This document shows, in pieces, positions 5,999-11,528 of a stretch of 11,528 bases of DNA. The position numbers and the translations under genes are program-made. Location of the stretch: contig CAZBNJ010000049.1 of assembly GCA_964493515.1 (NCBI GenBank), positions 1 through 11,528 of the forward strand. Direction: 5' to 3'. A model generated the notes under the pieces. It searched no databases. It worked only from the letters and a program-made list of their open reading frames with translations, and had not been told where the DNA came from. Each line of letters opens with the position of its first letter. Position 1 is the first letter of the stretch. This DNA is from CANRIN01 sp964493515 (lineage in GTDB: Bacteria; Bacillota; Clostridia; Oscillospirales; JAAYOS01).

Positions 5999-6508
5999 AT
6001 GAAAAAGTATCGCGCACTCATCGTCTGCGTGCTCGCGCTCTGCCTTATGCTCGGCGCTGCCGCACCCGCGTCGGCTCACCACGGCAGCTGCCGCTGCGTC
6101 CACGACTGCATCCCGAACATCTTCGAGATAGCGCGCTCGACGATAGCGAACTTCGGCATATACAACATTCCCGCAGATGCTATGCCCGCCGCTGACACGA
6201 TCGTCTGCACCGCCGTCGACGCCGAACATTGCCCCGACCCGGTCGTCTGTGCGACTCACAGCGCCTGCCACACCGCGTCCTATGCGGACTGCCCCAATCG
6301 CGAGAATTGCGAGACCCATTCGACCTGCGTCGCCGAAAAGTATGCCGACTGCCTGCACCACAGCGACTGTCCGGTCCACTCGGTCTGCACCGCGACCAGC
6401 CGCGCGACCTGCGAGCATCCCGACGACTGCGCTGTCCATTGCGGCACGACGACCTCGACTTCGACCACGACCGCGCACCACAGCAGTCATCACGGCGGTC
6501 ATCATTAA
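5999..6508 (+). CDS. Secreted Cys/His tandem-repeat protein with His-rich tail, unknown family
   Basis: A 169-residue preprotein. Residues 1-26 are a classical Sec signal peptide (MKKYR, a hydrophobic core, then a PASA cleavage site), so the mature chain would start with His-His-Gly. The mature part has sixteen cysteines. From C78 on they follow a strict 20-residue period: C78, C98, C118, C138; C84, C104, C124, C144; C90, C110, C130, with C148 ending the last shortened unit. Each unit is C-x5-C-x2-H-x2-C-x7, the histidine being H87, H107, H127 or H147. A Ser/Thr linker (150-158) leads to a tail with six histidines. There is no sortase signal or membrane anchor, so it should be released or held by charge. 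I do not recognise the family. Binding of zinc or another metal, or a disulfide ladder, are the two likely readings. The start is fixed by AAGGAGG at 5983-5989 and the promoter at 5924-5952; the gene appears monocistronic. Confidence 0.9.
   Translation: MKKYRALIVCVLALCLMLGAAAPASAHHGSCRCVHDCIPNIFEIARSTIANFGIYNIPADAMPAADTIVCTAVDAEHCPDPVVCATHSACHTASYADCPNRENCETHSTCVAEKYADCLHHSDCPVHSVCTATSRATCEHPDDCAVHCGTTTSTSTTTAHHSSHHGGHH
6230..6442 (+). repeat. Four in-frame 60-bp coding repeats (three full, one partial)
   Basis: Units at 6230-6289, 6290-6349, 6350-6409 and 6410-6442 each begin with TGC and encode the C-x5-C-x2-H-x2-C-x7 module. The DNA has diverged well beyond the Cys and His codons, so the repeat is old and kept by selection on the protein rather than by recent duplication. 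C70, seven residues before the first unit, may be the relic of a fifth. Confidence 0.88.
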
Positions 6509-6519
6509 AAGTACAACAC

Positions 6520-6551
6520 AAAAGAGGAGGAGCACTTGCTCCTCCTCTTTT
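6520..6551. terminator. Bidirectional intrinsic terminator between the Cys/His-repeat gene and rhaA
   Basis: A perfect 14-bp stem (AAAAGAGGAGGAGC with GCTCCTCCTCTTTT) around an ACTT loop, followed by a T-run on plus (to 6552) and by TTTT on minus. It serves the plus-strand gene ending at 6508 and the convergent rhaA ending at 6564; the whole gap is only 55 nt. Confidence 0.95.
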
Positions 6552-6563
6552 TCATGCGCCATC

Positions 6564-7811
6564 TCACACGCGCTTCAGCTGTACGTCCCGCTCGTACTGC
6601 TCCACCTCCGCGTACCACTCGCGGTCGAGCGGCACGTTTGAGCGGCGGCAGTACTCGTCCCAAATCTCGCCGAACGGCAGGGTCTTGACATCCTCCATCA
6701 GCATCAGCCGCTGGGTGAAGTCCGCCCTGTCCTGCATCTCCTTCAGCGCGGCGTTCGGCTGTACGAGCGCCCACAGAAGCGCCTTCTGTGCCGCGCGGGT
6801 ACCTATCACCCATGCCGCCACGCGGTTTATCGACGCGTCGAAAAAGTCGAGGCCTATCATCGCGCGGTCGAGCGCGTCGCCGCGAACAAGCTCTTTGAAT
6901 ATCTCGCGCAGCTCGTCGTCGAAGATGACCACATGGTCGCTGTCCCAGCGCACCGGACGCGAGATATGCAGCGGCAGCCGCTCAAAGAAGCAGAGCAGCG
7001 ACGATATCTTGTCGCTTATCAGCTCGGTCGGGTGGTAGTGGCCCGAGTCGAGCAGCGGATAGACGCCCTCGTGACCTGCGGCATACGCCACATAGAATTC
7101 GTTCGAGCCGGTGGTGTAGCTCTCAAGCCCGATGCCAAACACCTTGCTCTCCACCGAGTCGACCACCCACTCGTATTTCTCGGCAAATATCTCGTCGAGC
7201 GCCGCCTTGAGCCGTGCACGCGGTCCGAGGCGGTCGGCGGGGATGTCCTTCATGCCGTCGGGTATCCAGACATTGTTGAGCACCTTGTCCCCCATCGCCT
7301 TGCCTATCTCGTTCTCGATGCGGCGGCACGCCTTGCAGTGGTCTATCCAGAACCGACGGACGCTCTCGTCCGGGCTGGAAAGCGTCATGCCGTCCTTTAC
7401 CATCGGATGGCCGAAGCAGGTGGGGTTGAAGTCGATGCCAAATCCGTTCTCCTTTGCCCACTTCACCCACGGCTCGAAGTGTTTGTACTCAAGTTTGTCG
7501 CGGTCGACCCACTCGCCCTCGCCGAATATGGCGTAGCTCGCGTGCAGATTTATCCGCTTCTTTCCCGGGATGAGCGACGCCGCCTTGATAAAATCGGCGG
7601 TCAGTTCCTCAAACGTGCGCGCCGCGCCGGGATAGTTTCCGGTGGTCTGGATGCCGTCGGCGGCGCCTCCGTCCGGCTGGTCAAAGCCCTTCACGTCGTC
7701 GCCCTGCCAGCAGTGCATGGATATGGCGGTAGCCGACGCGACCTTCATCGCGCGCTCGACATCCACCCCGATGGCCGCGTAACTCTTGACTGCGCTTTCA
7801 TAGCTGCTCAT
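6564..7811 (-). CDS. rhaA: L-rhamnose isomerase
   Basis: Converts L-rhamnose to L-rhamnulose in the cytoplasm; a TIM-barrel metal enzyme (Mn2+ or Zn2+). The 415 residues compare with 419 in E. coli. Clear family marks are SMHCWQGDDV (31-40), the GGAADGIQTTGNYPG stretch (48-62), NFNPTCFGHP-type segment (FNPTCFGHP, 128-136), GIGLESYTTGSNEFY (226-240), LLDSGHYHPTE (253-263) and LHISRPVRWDSDH (281-293). By alignment with the E. coli enzyme, D255, H282, D290, D292 and D322 are the metal and catalytic ligands. The ATG at 7811 overlaps the rhaB stop by ATGA, with GAGGTG upstream inside rhaB, so it is translated together with rhaB. It ends at the shared terminator 6520-6551. Nothing looks truncated. 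Confidence 0.97.
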   Translation of the reverse strand: MSSYESAVKSYAAIGVDVERAMKVASATAISMHCWQGDDVKGFDQPDGGAADGIQTTGNYPGAARTFEELTADFIKAASLIPGKKRINLHASYAIFGEGEWVDRDKLEYKHFEPWVKWAKENGFGIDFNPTCFGHPMVKDGMTLSSPDESVRRFWIDHCKACRRIENEIGKAMGDKVLNNVWIPDGMKDIPADRLGPRARLKAALDEIFAEKYEWVVDSVESKVFGIGLESYTTGSNEFYVAYAAGHEGVYPLLDSGHYHPTELISDKISSLLCFFERLPLHISRPVRWDSDHVVIFDDELREIFKELVRGDALDRAMIGLDFFDASINRVAAWVIGTRAAQKALLWALVQPNAALKEMQDRADFTQRLMLMEDVKTLPFGEIWDEYCRRSNVPLDREWYAEVEQYERDVQLKRV

Positions 7812-9253
7812 ACTTCAAACACCTCAATCTCACAAGATTTTTTGACTATCTCGCGTGCCTGCGCCGCGTTTTCGCACTCCCCTGACGCGATAAGCTGTGC
7901 GAGCAGGTTGCCTATCGCGGTCGCCTCGCTCGGACCCGCGCGCACCACAAGCCCGCACTCTTTTGCGGTAAGCTCGTTTAGCAGACGGTCTCGCGAGCCG
8001 CCGCCGACGATGTTTATCGCGCTCGGCGCTCTGCCGGTCATCTCGCCAAGCCCGCGCATCGCCTTTGCGTAGCACTTCGCGAGGCTGAGATACACCGAGC
8101 GCATCAGGTCGCCGACCGACCGCGGCTGCGGCGCGCCGTTCGCCTTCAGCAGTGTCCACACCGCCTCGCACATATCCTGCGGAGCGAGCAGTTCGTCCGC
8201 GTCCGCGTCAAAGATGTGTTCATAATTCGACTGCCGCGCGGCGGTCTCCAGCTCAGCGTAGCTCCAACGCTTCGCGCTCTTGGCGGGTTTCTCCCGACCC
8301 TCGACATACGCGTCGCCGTTCAGCTCGCGGCGGATGTTCTGGATTATCCACAGCCCCATGATGTTTTTGAGAAAGCGTATCTTCCCCTCGACGTCGCCCT
8401 CGTTGGTGAAGTTCCGCTCACGCGCGAGGTCGTCTATCATCGGCTGGGCAAGCTCCGTTCCGAGCAGGCTCCACGTCCCGCTGGATATTATCGCCTCACG
8501 CTCGCCCGATATCGGCGCTGCGAGATATGCCGACGCGGTGTCGTGCGAGCCTACCAGCACCACCGTGCTGTCATACCCGACCTCCGCCGCGATTTTCGGC
8601 AGGAGCTTGCCGACCGTCGTTCCCGGCTGCTCCAGCCCTCCGAATATCCTTCGCGGATAGCCGAGCCTGTCGATGATGTCAAAATCCCAATCGCGGGCGC
8701 GCGCGTCCAGAAGTCCGGTGGTGGACGCATTTGTGTACTCGCTTTTCATCGTGCCGGTCAGCTTGTAGGCGAGATACTCGGGTATCATCAGCATACGCTC
8801 GGCGCGGTCGAACACGTCGGGATGCTCCCCACGCAGCGCCGCGAGCTGGTATATCGTGTTGAACTTCTGGTGCTGTATCCCGGTGCGTCGATACAGCTCG
8901 TCGCGCGGCAGGATATCCTCCACCAGGTGCTCCGCGCCGTCGGTCCGCGCGTCGCGATATGCCACCGATAGGCAGGCGTCGCCGCCCTTTTTGTCGACGA
9001 GCACGAAATCCACGCCCCATGTGTCAATGCCTATCGTCTCCGGCTCAAAGCCCTCGGTCTTTGCCGCCTTCAGTCCCTCGATTATCGCGCCGACCAGCCG
9101 CTTCAAGTCCCAGCAGTCGTGTCCGTCCACCCTCACCTGCGTGCTGTCAAAGCGATGTACCTCGCGGGTGATAAGCCGTCCGCCGTCCAGATATCCGACG
9201 ATGCACCGACCGCTCGACGCGCCGATGTCCACCGCCAGATGCGTGCGCTCCAT
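7808..9253 (-). CDS. rhaB: Rhamnulokinase
   Basis: FGGY-family sugar kinase that phosphorylates L-rhamnulose to rhamnulose-1-phosphate with ATP, in the cytoplasm. The 481 residues fit the family. The first ATPase lobe opens with AVDIGASSGR (7-16), followed by IDTWGVDFVLVD (76-87); the catalytic aspartate is D238 in VGSHDTASA, then SSGTWSLLGTE (257-267) binds nucleotide, and the second lobe has INIVGGGSRDRLLNE near residues 405-420. The ATG at 9253 has GGGGGTG 7 nt upstream and a promoter at 9292-9320. It is the first gene of the rhaB-rhaA operon. The aldolase needed to finish the pathway is on the same strand at 3507-4325, outside the operon. Confidence 0.97.
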   Translation of the reverse strand: MERTHLAVDIGASSGRCIVGYLDGGRLITREVHRFDSTQVRVDGHDCWDLKRLVGAIIEGLKAAKTEGFEPETIGIDTWGVDFVLVDKKGGDACLSVAYRDARTDGAEHLVEDILPRDELYRRTGIQHQKFNTIYQLAALRGEHPDVFDRAERMLMIPEYLAYKLTGTMKSEYTNASTTGLLDARARDWDFDIIDRLGYPRRIFGGLEQPGTTVGKLLPKIAAEVGYDSTVVLVGSHDTASAYLAAPISGEREAIISSGTWSLLGTELAQPMIDDLARERNFTNEGDVEGKIRFLKNIMGLWIIQNIRRELNGDAYVEGREKPAKSAKRWSYAELETAARQSNYEHIFDADADELLAPQDMCEAVWTLLKANGAPQPRSVGDLMRSVYLSLAKCYAKAMRGLGEMTGRAPSAINIVGGGSRDRLLNELTAKECGLVVRAGPSEATAIGNLLAQLIASGECENAAQAREIVKKSCEIEVFEV

Positions 9254-9291
9254 TTGGGCACCCCCTTTTGCGAGATTTCTTTTCCAATCAA

Positions 9292-9320
9292 ATTATATAT
9301 TAAACACTTCGGTTTGTCCA
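9292..9320 (-). promoter_or_regulatory. Sigma-A promoter of rhaBA
   Basis: On the minus strand TGGACA (-35, 9315-9320), a 17-bp spacer and a perfect TATAAT (-10, 9292-9297). The leader is about 32 nt. The spacer holds AAAC and GTTT as a weak 4-bp inverted repeat; I would not call it an operator. No catabolite-repression (cre-like) site is evident. Confidence 0.82.
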
Positions 9321-9354
9321 TGCGCTGTTTTGTCATTTTTGTAGACTTTTGCTC

Positions 9355-9383
9355 TTGTCTGTTCCCGCATGAATGGATATAAT
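9355..9383 (+). promoter_or_regulatory. Sigma-A promoter of fprA
   Basis: TTGTCT (-35, 9355-9360), 17-bp spacer and perfect TATAAT (-10, 9378-9383). The start site near 9390 gives a leader of about 76 nt. It is divergent from the rhaB promoter, with 34 bp between the two -35 boxes. Confidence 0.78.
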
Positions 9384-9398
9384 TAGCGTAGATAATCT

Positions 9399-9451
9399 GC
9401 TCGCTTCAAAGGGATCCGCTCCCCTTGTCGAGCTAAGTCGATTCCAATCGA
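9399..9451 (+). promoter_or_regulatory. fprA leader: imperfect hairpin and 6-bp inverted repeat
   Basis: GCTCG (9399-9403) pairs with CGAGC (9429-9433) and, inside, CAA-GGG pairs with CCC-TTG, a plausible leader hairpin. Then TCGATT-CC-AATCGA (9438-9451) is an exact inverted repeat directly before the ribosome binding site AAAGGA (9451-9456). With only 2 nt between its arms it suits a dimeric DNA-binding protein better than an RNA hairpin. Function is inference. Confidence 0.35.
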
Positions 9452-9465
9452 AAGGATGAACAAAC

Positions 9466-10665
9466 GTGAAAAACACTGTCAAAATAACTGACGGTATTAC
9501 CTGGGTCGGCGCGTCCGACCGTCGTCTTGCGCTGTTTGAGAACATCTTCCCGCTCACCGACGGTGTGGCGTACAACGCGTATATCGTTCGCGGCGAGAAA
9601 ACCGCGCTTCTCGACACCGCCGACAGCTCGGTGGCGCACCAGTATCTGGAGAACATCGAAAGCGAGCTTGCCGGACGCGCTCCCGACTATCTCATCATCA
9701 ACCACATGGAGCCTGACCACTGCTCGCTTGTCGCCGACTTGATGACCCGCTACCCGAACATGACGGCGGTGGGCACGGCGAAGGTCCCGACACTCATCAA
9801 GCAGTTCTTCGGCGTCGACTTCTCCGACCGATTCATGGCGGTCACCGACGGCGACAGTCTCGACCTCGGCGGACGCGCGCTGCACTTTGTCACCGCGCCG
9901 ATGGTCCACTGGCCGGAGGTCATGGTCAGCTACGACGACCGCACAAAGACGCTGTTCAGCGCCGACGCGTTCGGCAGCTTTGGCGCGCACCACGGCGGCA
10001 TCTTCGACGTCGACCACTTCAAAAATCCGGCGTTTGAGAGCGAGGCCCGCCGCTACTACACCAACATCGTCGGTAAGTACGGCCCGCAGGTGCTCGCCGC
10101 GCTGAAGAAGGCGTCCGCGCTCGATATCGAGTATATCTGTCCGCTGCACGGCCCGATCTGGCACGACCATATCGCCTGGACGCTTGAGAAGCACGCCGCG
10201 TGGGCGTCGTATGCTCCCGAGGCCCGCGGCGCGCTGGTGGTCTACGGCTCGATGTACGGCAACACCGCGTCGGTCGCGGCGCGCGTTGCCGAGGAGATCG
10301 CCGAGCGCTCCGGCTGCGAGGTAAAGCTGATGGACGCGAGCGGCACCGACAAGAGCTATCTCGTTAGCGAGGCGTTCCGCCTAAGCCACATCGTCTTTGC
10401 CGCGCCGACCTACAACATGGGGCTGTACCCGCCGGTGCGCGAGTTCATCGACGACCTCGAAGCCCTGTGGCTGCGCGGACGCACCGCCGCGGTCATCGAG
10501 AACGGCTCGTGGTCGCCCGCGTCGGGCAAGATAATGCGCGAAAAGATAGCCGCGCTGAAGGATTTCACCCTGCTTGAGCCGACGCTGACCATACGCGGCG
10601 CTTCGGTCGACGAAACCGCGCTCGACGAGTTCTGCAACGCCGTGTCCGAGTCTCTGAAGGCGTAA
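9466..10665 (+). CDS. fprA: Flavodiiron protein, class A (O2 and/or NO reductase)
   Basis: Cytoplasmic enzyme that reduces O2 to water or NO to N2O and protects anaerobes. The N-terminal metallo-beta-lactamase-like domain (about 1-250) carries all diiron ligands: H80, E82 and D84 with H85 in NHMEPDHC, H148 in PMVHWPE, D167 in SADAFG and H228 in PLHGP. Their spacings (62, 18 and 60 residues) are exactly those of the family. The C-terminal flavodoxin domain (about 254-399) shows the FMN loop GSMYGNT (261-267) and APTYNMGLYPP. The 399 residues end at the flavodoxin, with no rubredoxin or NADH-oxidase extension, so electrons must come from a separate rubredoxin or partner not encoded here. The GTG start at 9466 is chosen for AAAGGA 9 nt upstream; the ATG at 9456 is out of frame. 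No clear terminator follows. Confidence 0.95.
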   Translation: MKNTVKITDGITWVGASDRRLALFENIFPLTDGVAYNAYIVRGEKTALLDTADSSVAHQYLENIESELAGRAPDYLIINHMEPDHCSLVADLMTRYPNMTAVGTAKVPTLIKQFFGVDFSDRFMAVTDGDSLDLGGRALHFVTAPMVHWPEVMVSYDDRTKTLFSADAFGSFGAHHGGIFDVDHFKNPAFESEARRYYTNIVGKYGPQVLAALKKASALDIEYICPLHGPIWHDHIAWTLEKHAAWASYAPEARGALVVYGSMYGNTASVAARVAEEIAERSGCEVKLMDASGTDKSYLVSEAFRLSHIVFAAPTYNMGLYPPVREFIDDLEALWLRGRTAAVIENGSWSPASGKIMREKIAALKDFTLLEPTLTIRGASVDETALDEFCNAVSESLKA

Positions 10666-10673
10666 TTTGCGGA

Positions 10674-10702
10674 TTGCGCATTGCTCGCGAATATAGTATA
10701 AT
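10674..10702 (+). promoter_or_regulatory. Probable mgtE promoter
   Basis: A perfect TATAAT (10697-10702) with a 17-bp spacer to TTGCGC (10674-10679), a poor -35 matching only TTG. The start site would be near 10709, giving a leader of about 44 nt. The weak -35 suggests low basal expression or need for an activator. Confidence 0.6.
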
Positions 10703-10706
10703 AGAG

Positions 10707-10753
10707 CAAACTTGGGGAGATCCCCAGTCTGTTTGGAAAGGGGGAGTCCCAAG
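10707..10753 (+). promoter_or_regulatory. mgtE leader with two mutually exclusive pairings around the ribosome binding site
   Basis: GGGG (10714-10717) can pair locally with CCCC (10722-10725), extended at the base by CAAAC (10707-10711) with GTTTG (10731-10735). Alternatively CTTGGGG (10711-10717) can pair with TCCCAAG (10747-10753), which reaches the first base of the GTG start and encloses the ribosome binding site AAAGGGGGAG (10737-10746). It is too short to be an M-box riboswitch. A switch is inference; CAAAC may lie partly before the transcription start. Confidence 0.35.
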
Positions 10754-11528
10754 TGCATGACAATTTCGATTTGGAGCTGCTGCTGGAGCTGGTGGCTCAG
10801 AAGCAGTTCCGTCGCTTGAAAGAGACCCTCTCCGAGATGAACGAGGTGGACGTTGCCGAGTTCATGGACGAGGTGGAGGACGATCAGAAGCTGCTCATAT
10901 TCCGTCTGCTGCCTCGCGACATGGCGGCGGAGGTCTTCAGCTACATGGAGGACAGCGAGGACCAGGAAAAGCTCATCAGCGCCCTCAGCGACAAGGAGCT
11001 GCGGGAGGTCCTGGATGAGCTGTATCTGGACGATACGGTGGATATCATTGAGGACATGCCTGCCAATGTTGTCTCCAGAATCCTTCGCAACACCGACAGC
11101 AGCACGCGGGACCAGATAAATCAGCTGCTCAACTATCCCAAGGACTCCGCCGGCTCCCTGATGAACACGGAGTTCATCTTCCTCCACCCGGACGACACGG
11201 TGGAGCAGTCCTTTGACCGCATCCGAAAGGTCGGCTTGGACAAAGAGACGGTGTACACCTGCTATGTCACCCGCAACCGCGTCCTGCTGGGCGTGGTCAC
11301 AGTCAAGAGCATGCTGCTGTCCAGCTATGAGACTCGCATCAGCGACATCATGGAGAGCAATGTCCTGTCCGTTGGCACTCACGAGGACAAGGAGACCGTG
11401 GCGCAGATATTCTCCAAATACGACCTGACCGCCCTGCCCGTTGTGGACGGCGAGGACCGGCTCGTGGGTATCATCACCGTTGACGACGCCATGGACGTCA
11501 TGGAGGAGGAGGCCACCGAGGATATCGA
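10753..11528 (+). CDS. mgtE: MgtE-type magnesium transporter/channel, N-terminal cytoplasmic part only
   Basis: Inner-membrane Mg2+ channel of the MgtE/SLC41 family. Only 258 codons are in the window; the transmembrane domain (five helices expected) lies off the right edge. Residues 1 to about 130 are the acidic helical MgtE N-domain (EDDQKLLIFRLLP, then LYLDDTVDIIEDMP), followed by YPKDSAGSLMNTEFI opening CBS domain 1 (about 138-195, LLGVVTV) and ISDIMESNVLSVGTHED starting CBS domain 2 (about 197-255, YDLTALPVVDGEDRLVGIIT). These acidic domains bind Mg2+ and close the pore at high internal Mg2+. The GTG start is supported by AAAGGGGGAG 6 nt upstream; the ATG at 10757 is out of frame. Serine and alanine codons (no TCG, mostly GCC) differ from fprA next door. 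Confidence 0.95.
   Translation, partial: MHDNFDLELLLELVAQKQFRRLKETLSEMNEVDVAEFMDEVEDDQKLLIFRLLPRDMAAEVFSYMEDSEDQEKLISALSDKELREVLDELYLDDTVDIIEDMPANVVSRILRNTDSSTRDQINQLLNYPKDSAGSLMNTEFIFLHPDDTVEQSFDRIRKVGLDKETVYTCYVTRNRVLLGVVTVKSMLLSSYETRISDIMESNVLSVGTHEDKETVAQIFSKYDLTALPVVDGEDRLVGIITVDDAMDVMEEEATEDI

Noticed and set aside
6230..6442. CRISPR-like or recent tandem DNA repeat
   Set aside because: The 60-bp units are in-frame coding repeats with diverged bases, no separate spacers and no cas genes nearby.
6077..6506. CCCH zinc finger or metallothionein assignment for the secreted protein
   Set aside because: Spacing C-x5-C-x2-H-x2-C does not match C-x8-C-x5-C-x3-H, and metallothionein-type C-x-C clustering is absent apart from one C-x-C near the N-terminus; the protein is also exported.
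6933..8072. Plus-strand open frame of 379 codons across rhaA and rhaB
   Set aside because: Antisense shadow of two confidently identified genes; no ribosome binding site or family features.
9298..9314. Operator in the rhaB promoter spacer (AAAC...GTTT)
   Set aside because: Only 4-bp arms in AT-rich sequence; expected by chance.
10666..10752. M-box (Mg2+) riboswitch before mgtE
   Set aside because: The whole gap is 87 nt and the leader about 44 nt; an M-box needs well over 100 nt.
10381..11382. Minus-strand open frame of 333 codons across fprA and mgtE
   Set aside because: Antisense to two recognised genes and bridging their promoter region; low-complexity product without domains.

Overview
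The window looks like chromosomal DNA of a GC-rich, Gram-positive anaerobe of the Firmicutes, probably class Clostridia (Oscillospirales/Ruminococcaceae-like). The reasons are a short Firmicutes-type RpoB without the large enterobacterial insertions, strong AGGAGG-type ribosome binding sites, sigma-A promoters with 17-bp spacers, a flavodiiron protein typical of strict anaerobes, and small DUF6054 and DUF3795 proteins that I associate with Clostridia. The species assignment is inference.

Layout. Positions 1-2914 (minus) hold about four fifths of rpoB, whose C-terminal end runs off the left edge. rpoB has its own consensus promoter (3092-3120), partly inside a hairpin (3101-3132), and a structured leader of about 170 nt. 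Upstream on the same strand are a DUF6054-like gene (3168-3494) and rhaD, rhamnulose-1-phosphate aldolase (3507-4325), which look like one transcription unit. Back to back with rhaD is a plus-strand pair: an L-threonine aldolase-like PLP enzyme (4460-5488) overlapping by ATGA a 12-cysteine DUF3795-like protein (5485-5862). Next is a plus-strand secreted Cys/His-repeat protein (5999-6508) with a consensus promoter preceded by three 11-bp direct repeats. A strong hairpin terminator (6520-6551) separates it from the convergent rhaB-rhaA operon (9253 to 6564, minus). Divergent from rhaB is fprA, a class A flavodiiron protein (9466-10665, plus). The 5' part of mgtE, a Mg2+ transporter/channel (10753 to the right edge), closes the window.

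How the genes work together. RhaA (L-rhamnose to L-rhamnulose), RhaB (rhamnulose to rhamnulose-1-phosphate) and RhaD (cleavage to dihydroxyacetone phosphate and L-lactaldehyde) form a complete catabolic core, split into two minus-strand units about 2.2 kb apart with unrelated plus-strand genes between. No rhamnose transporter, regulator or lactaldehyde reductase/dehydrogenase is visible. FprA would reduce O2 or NO; MgtE handles magnesium.

The most unusual item is the secreted 169-residue protein. Its mature part has a strict 20-residue repeat, C-x5-C-x2-H-x2-C-x7, about four times, followed by a Ser/Thr linker and a His-rich tail. I do not recognise it as a named family. The 11-bp repeats upstream resemble binding sites of OmpR/PhoB-type response regulators. 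No tRNA, rRNA, CRISPR array, insertion sequence or phage gene was seen, and no gene-free stretch exceeds 300 bases.
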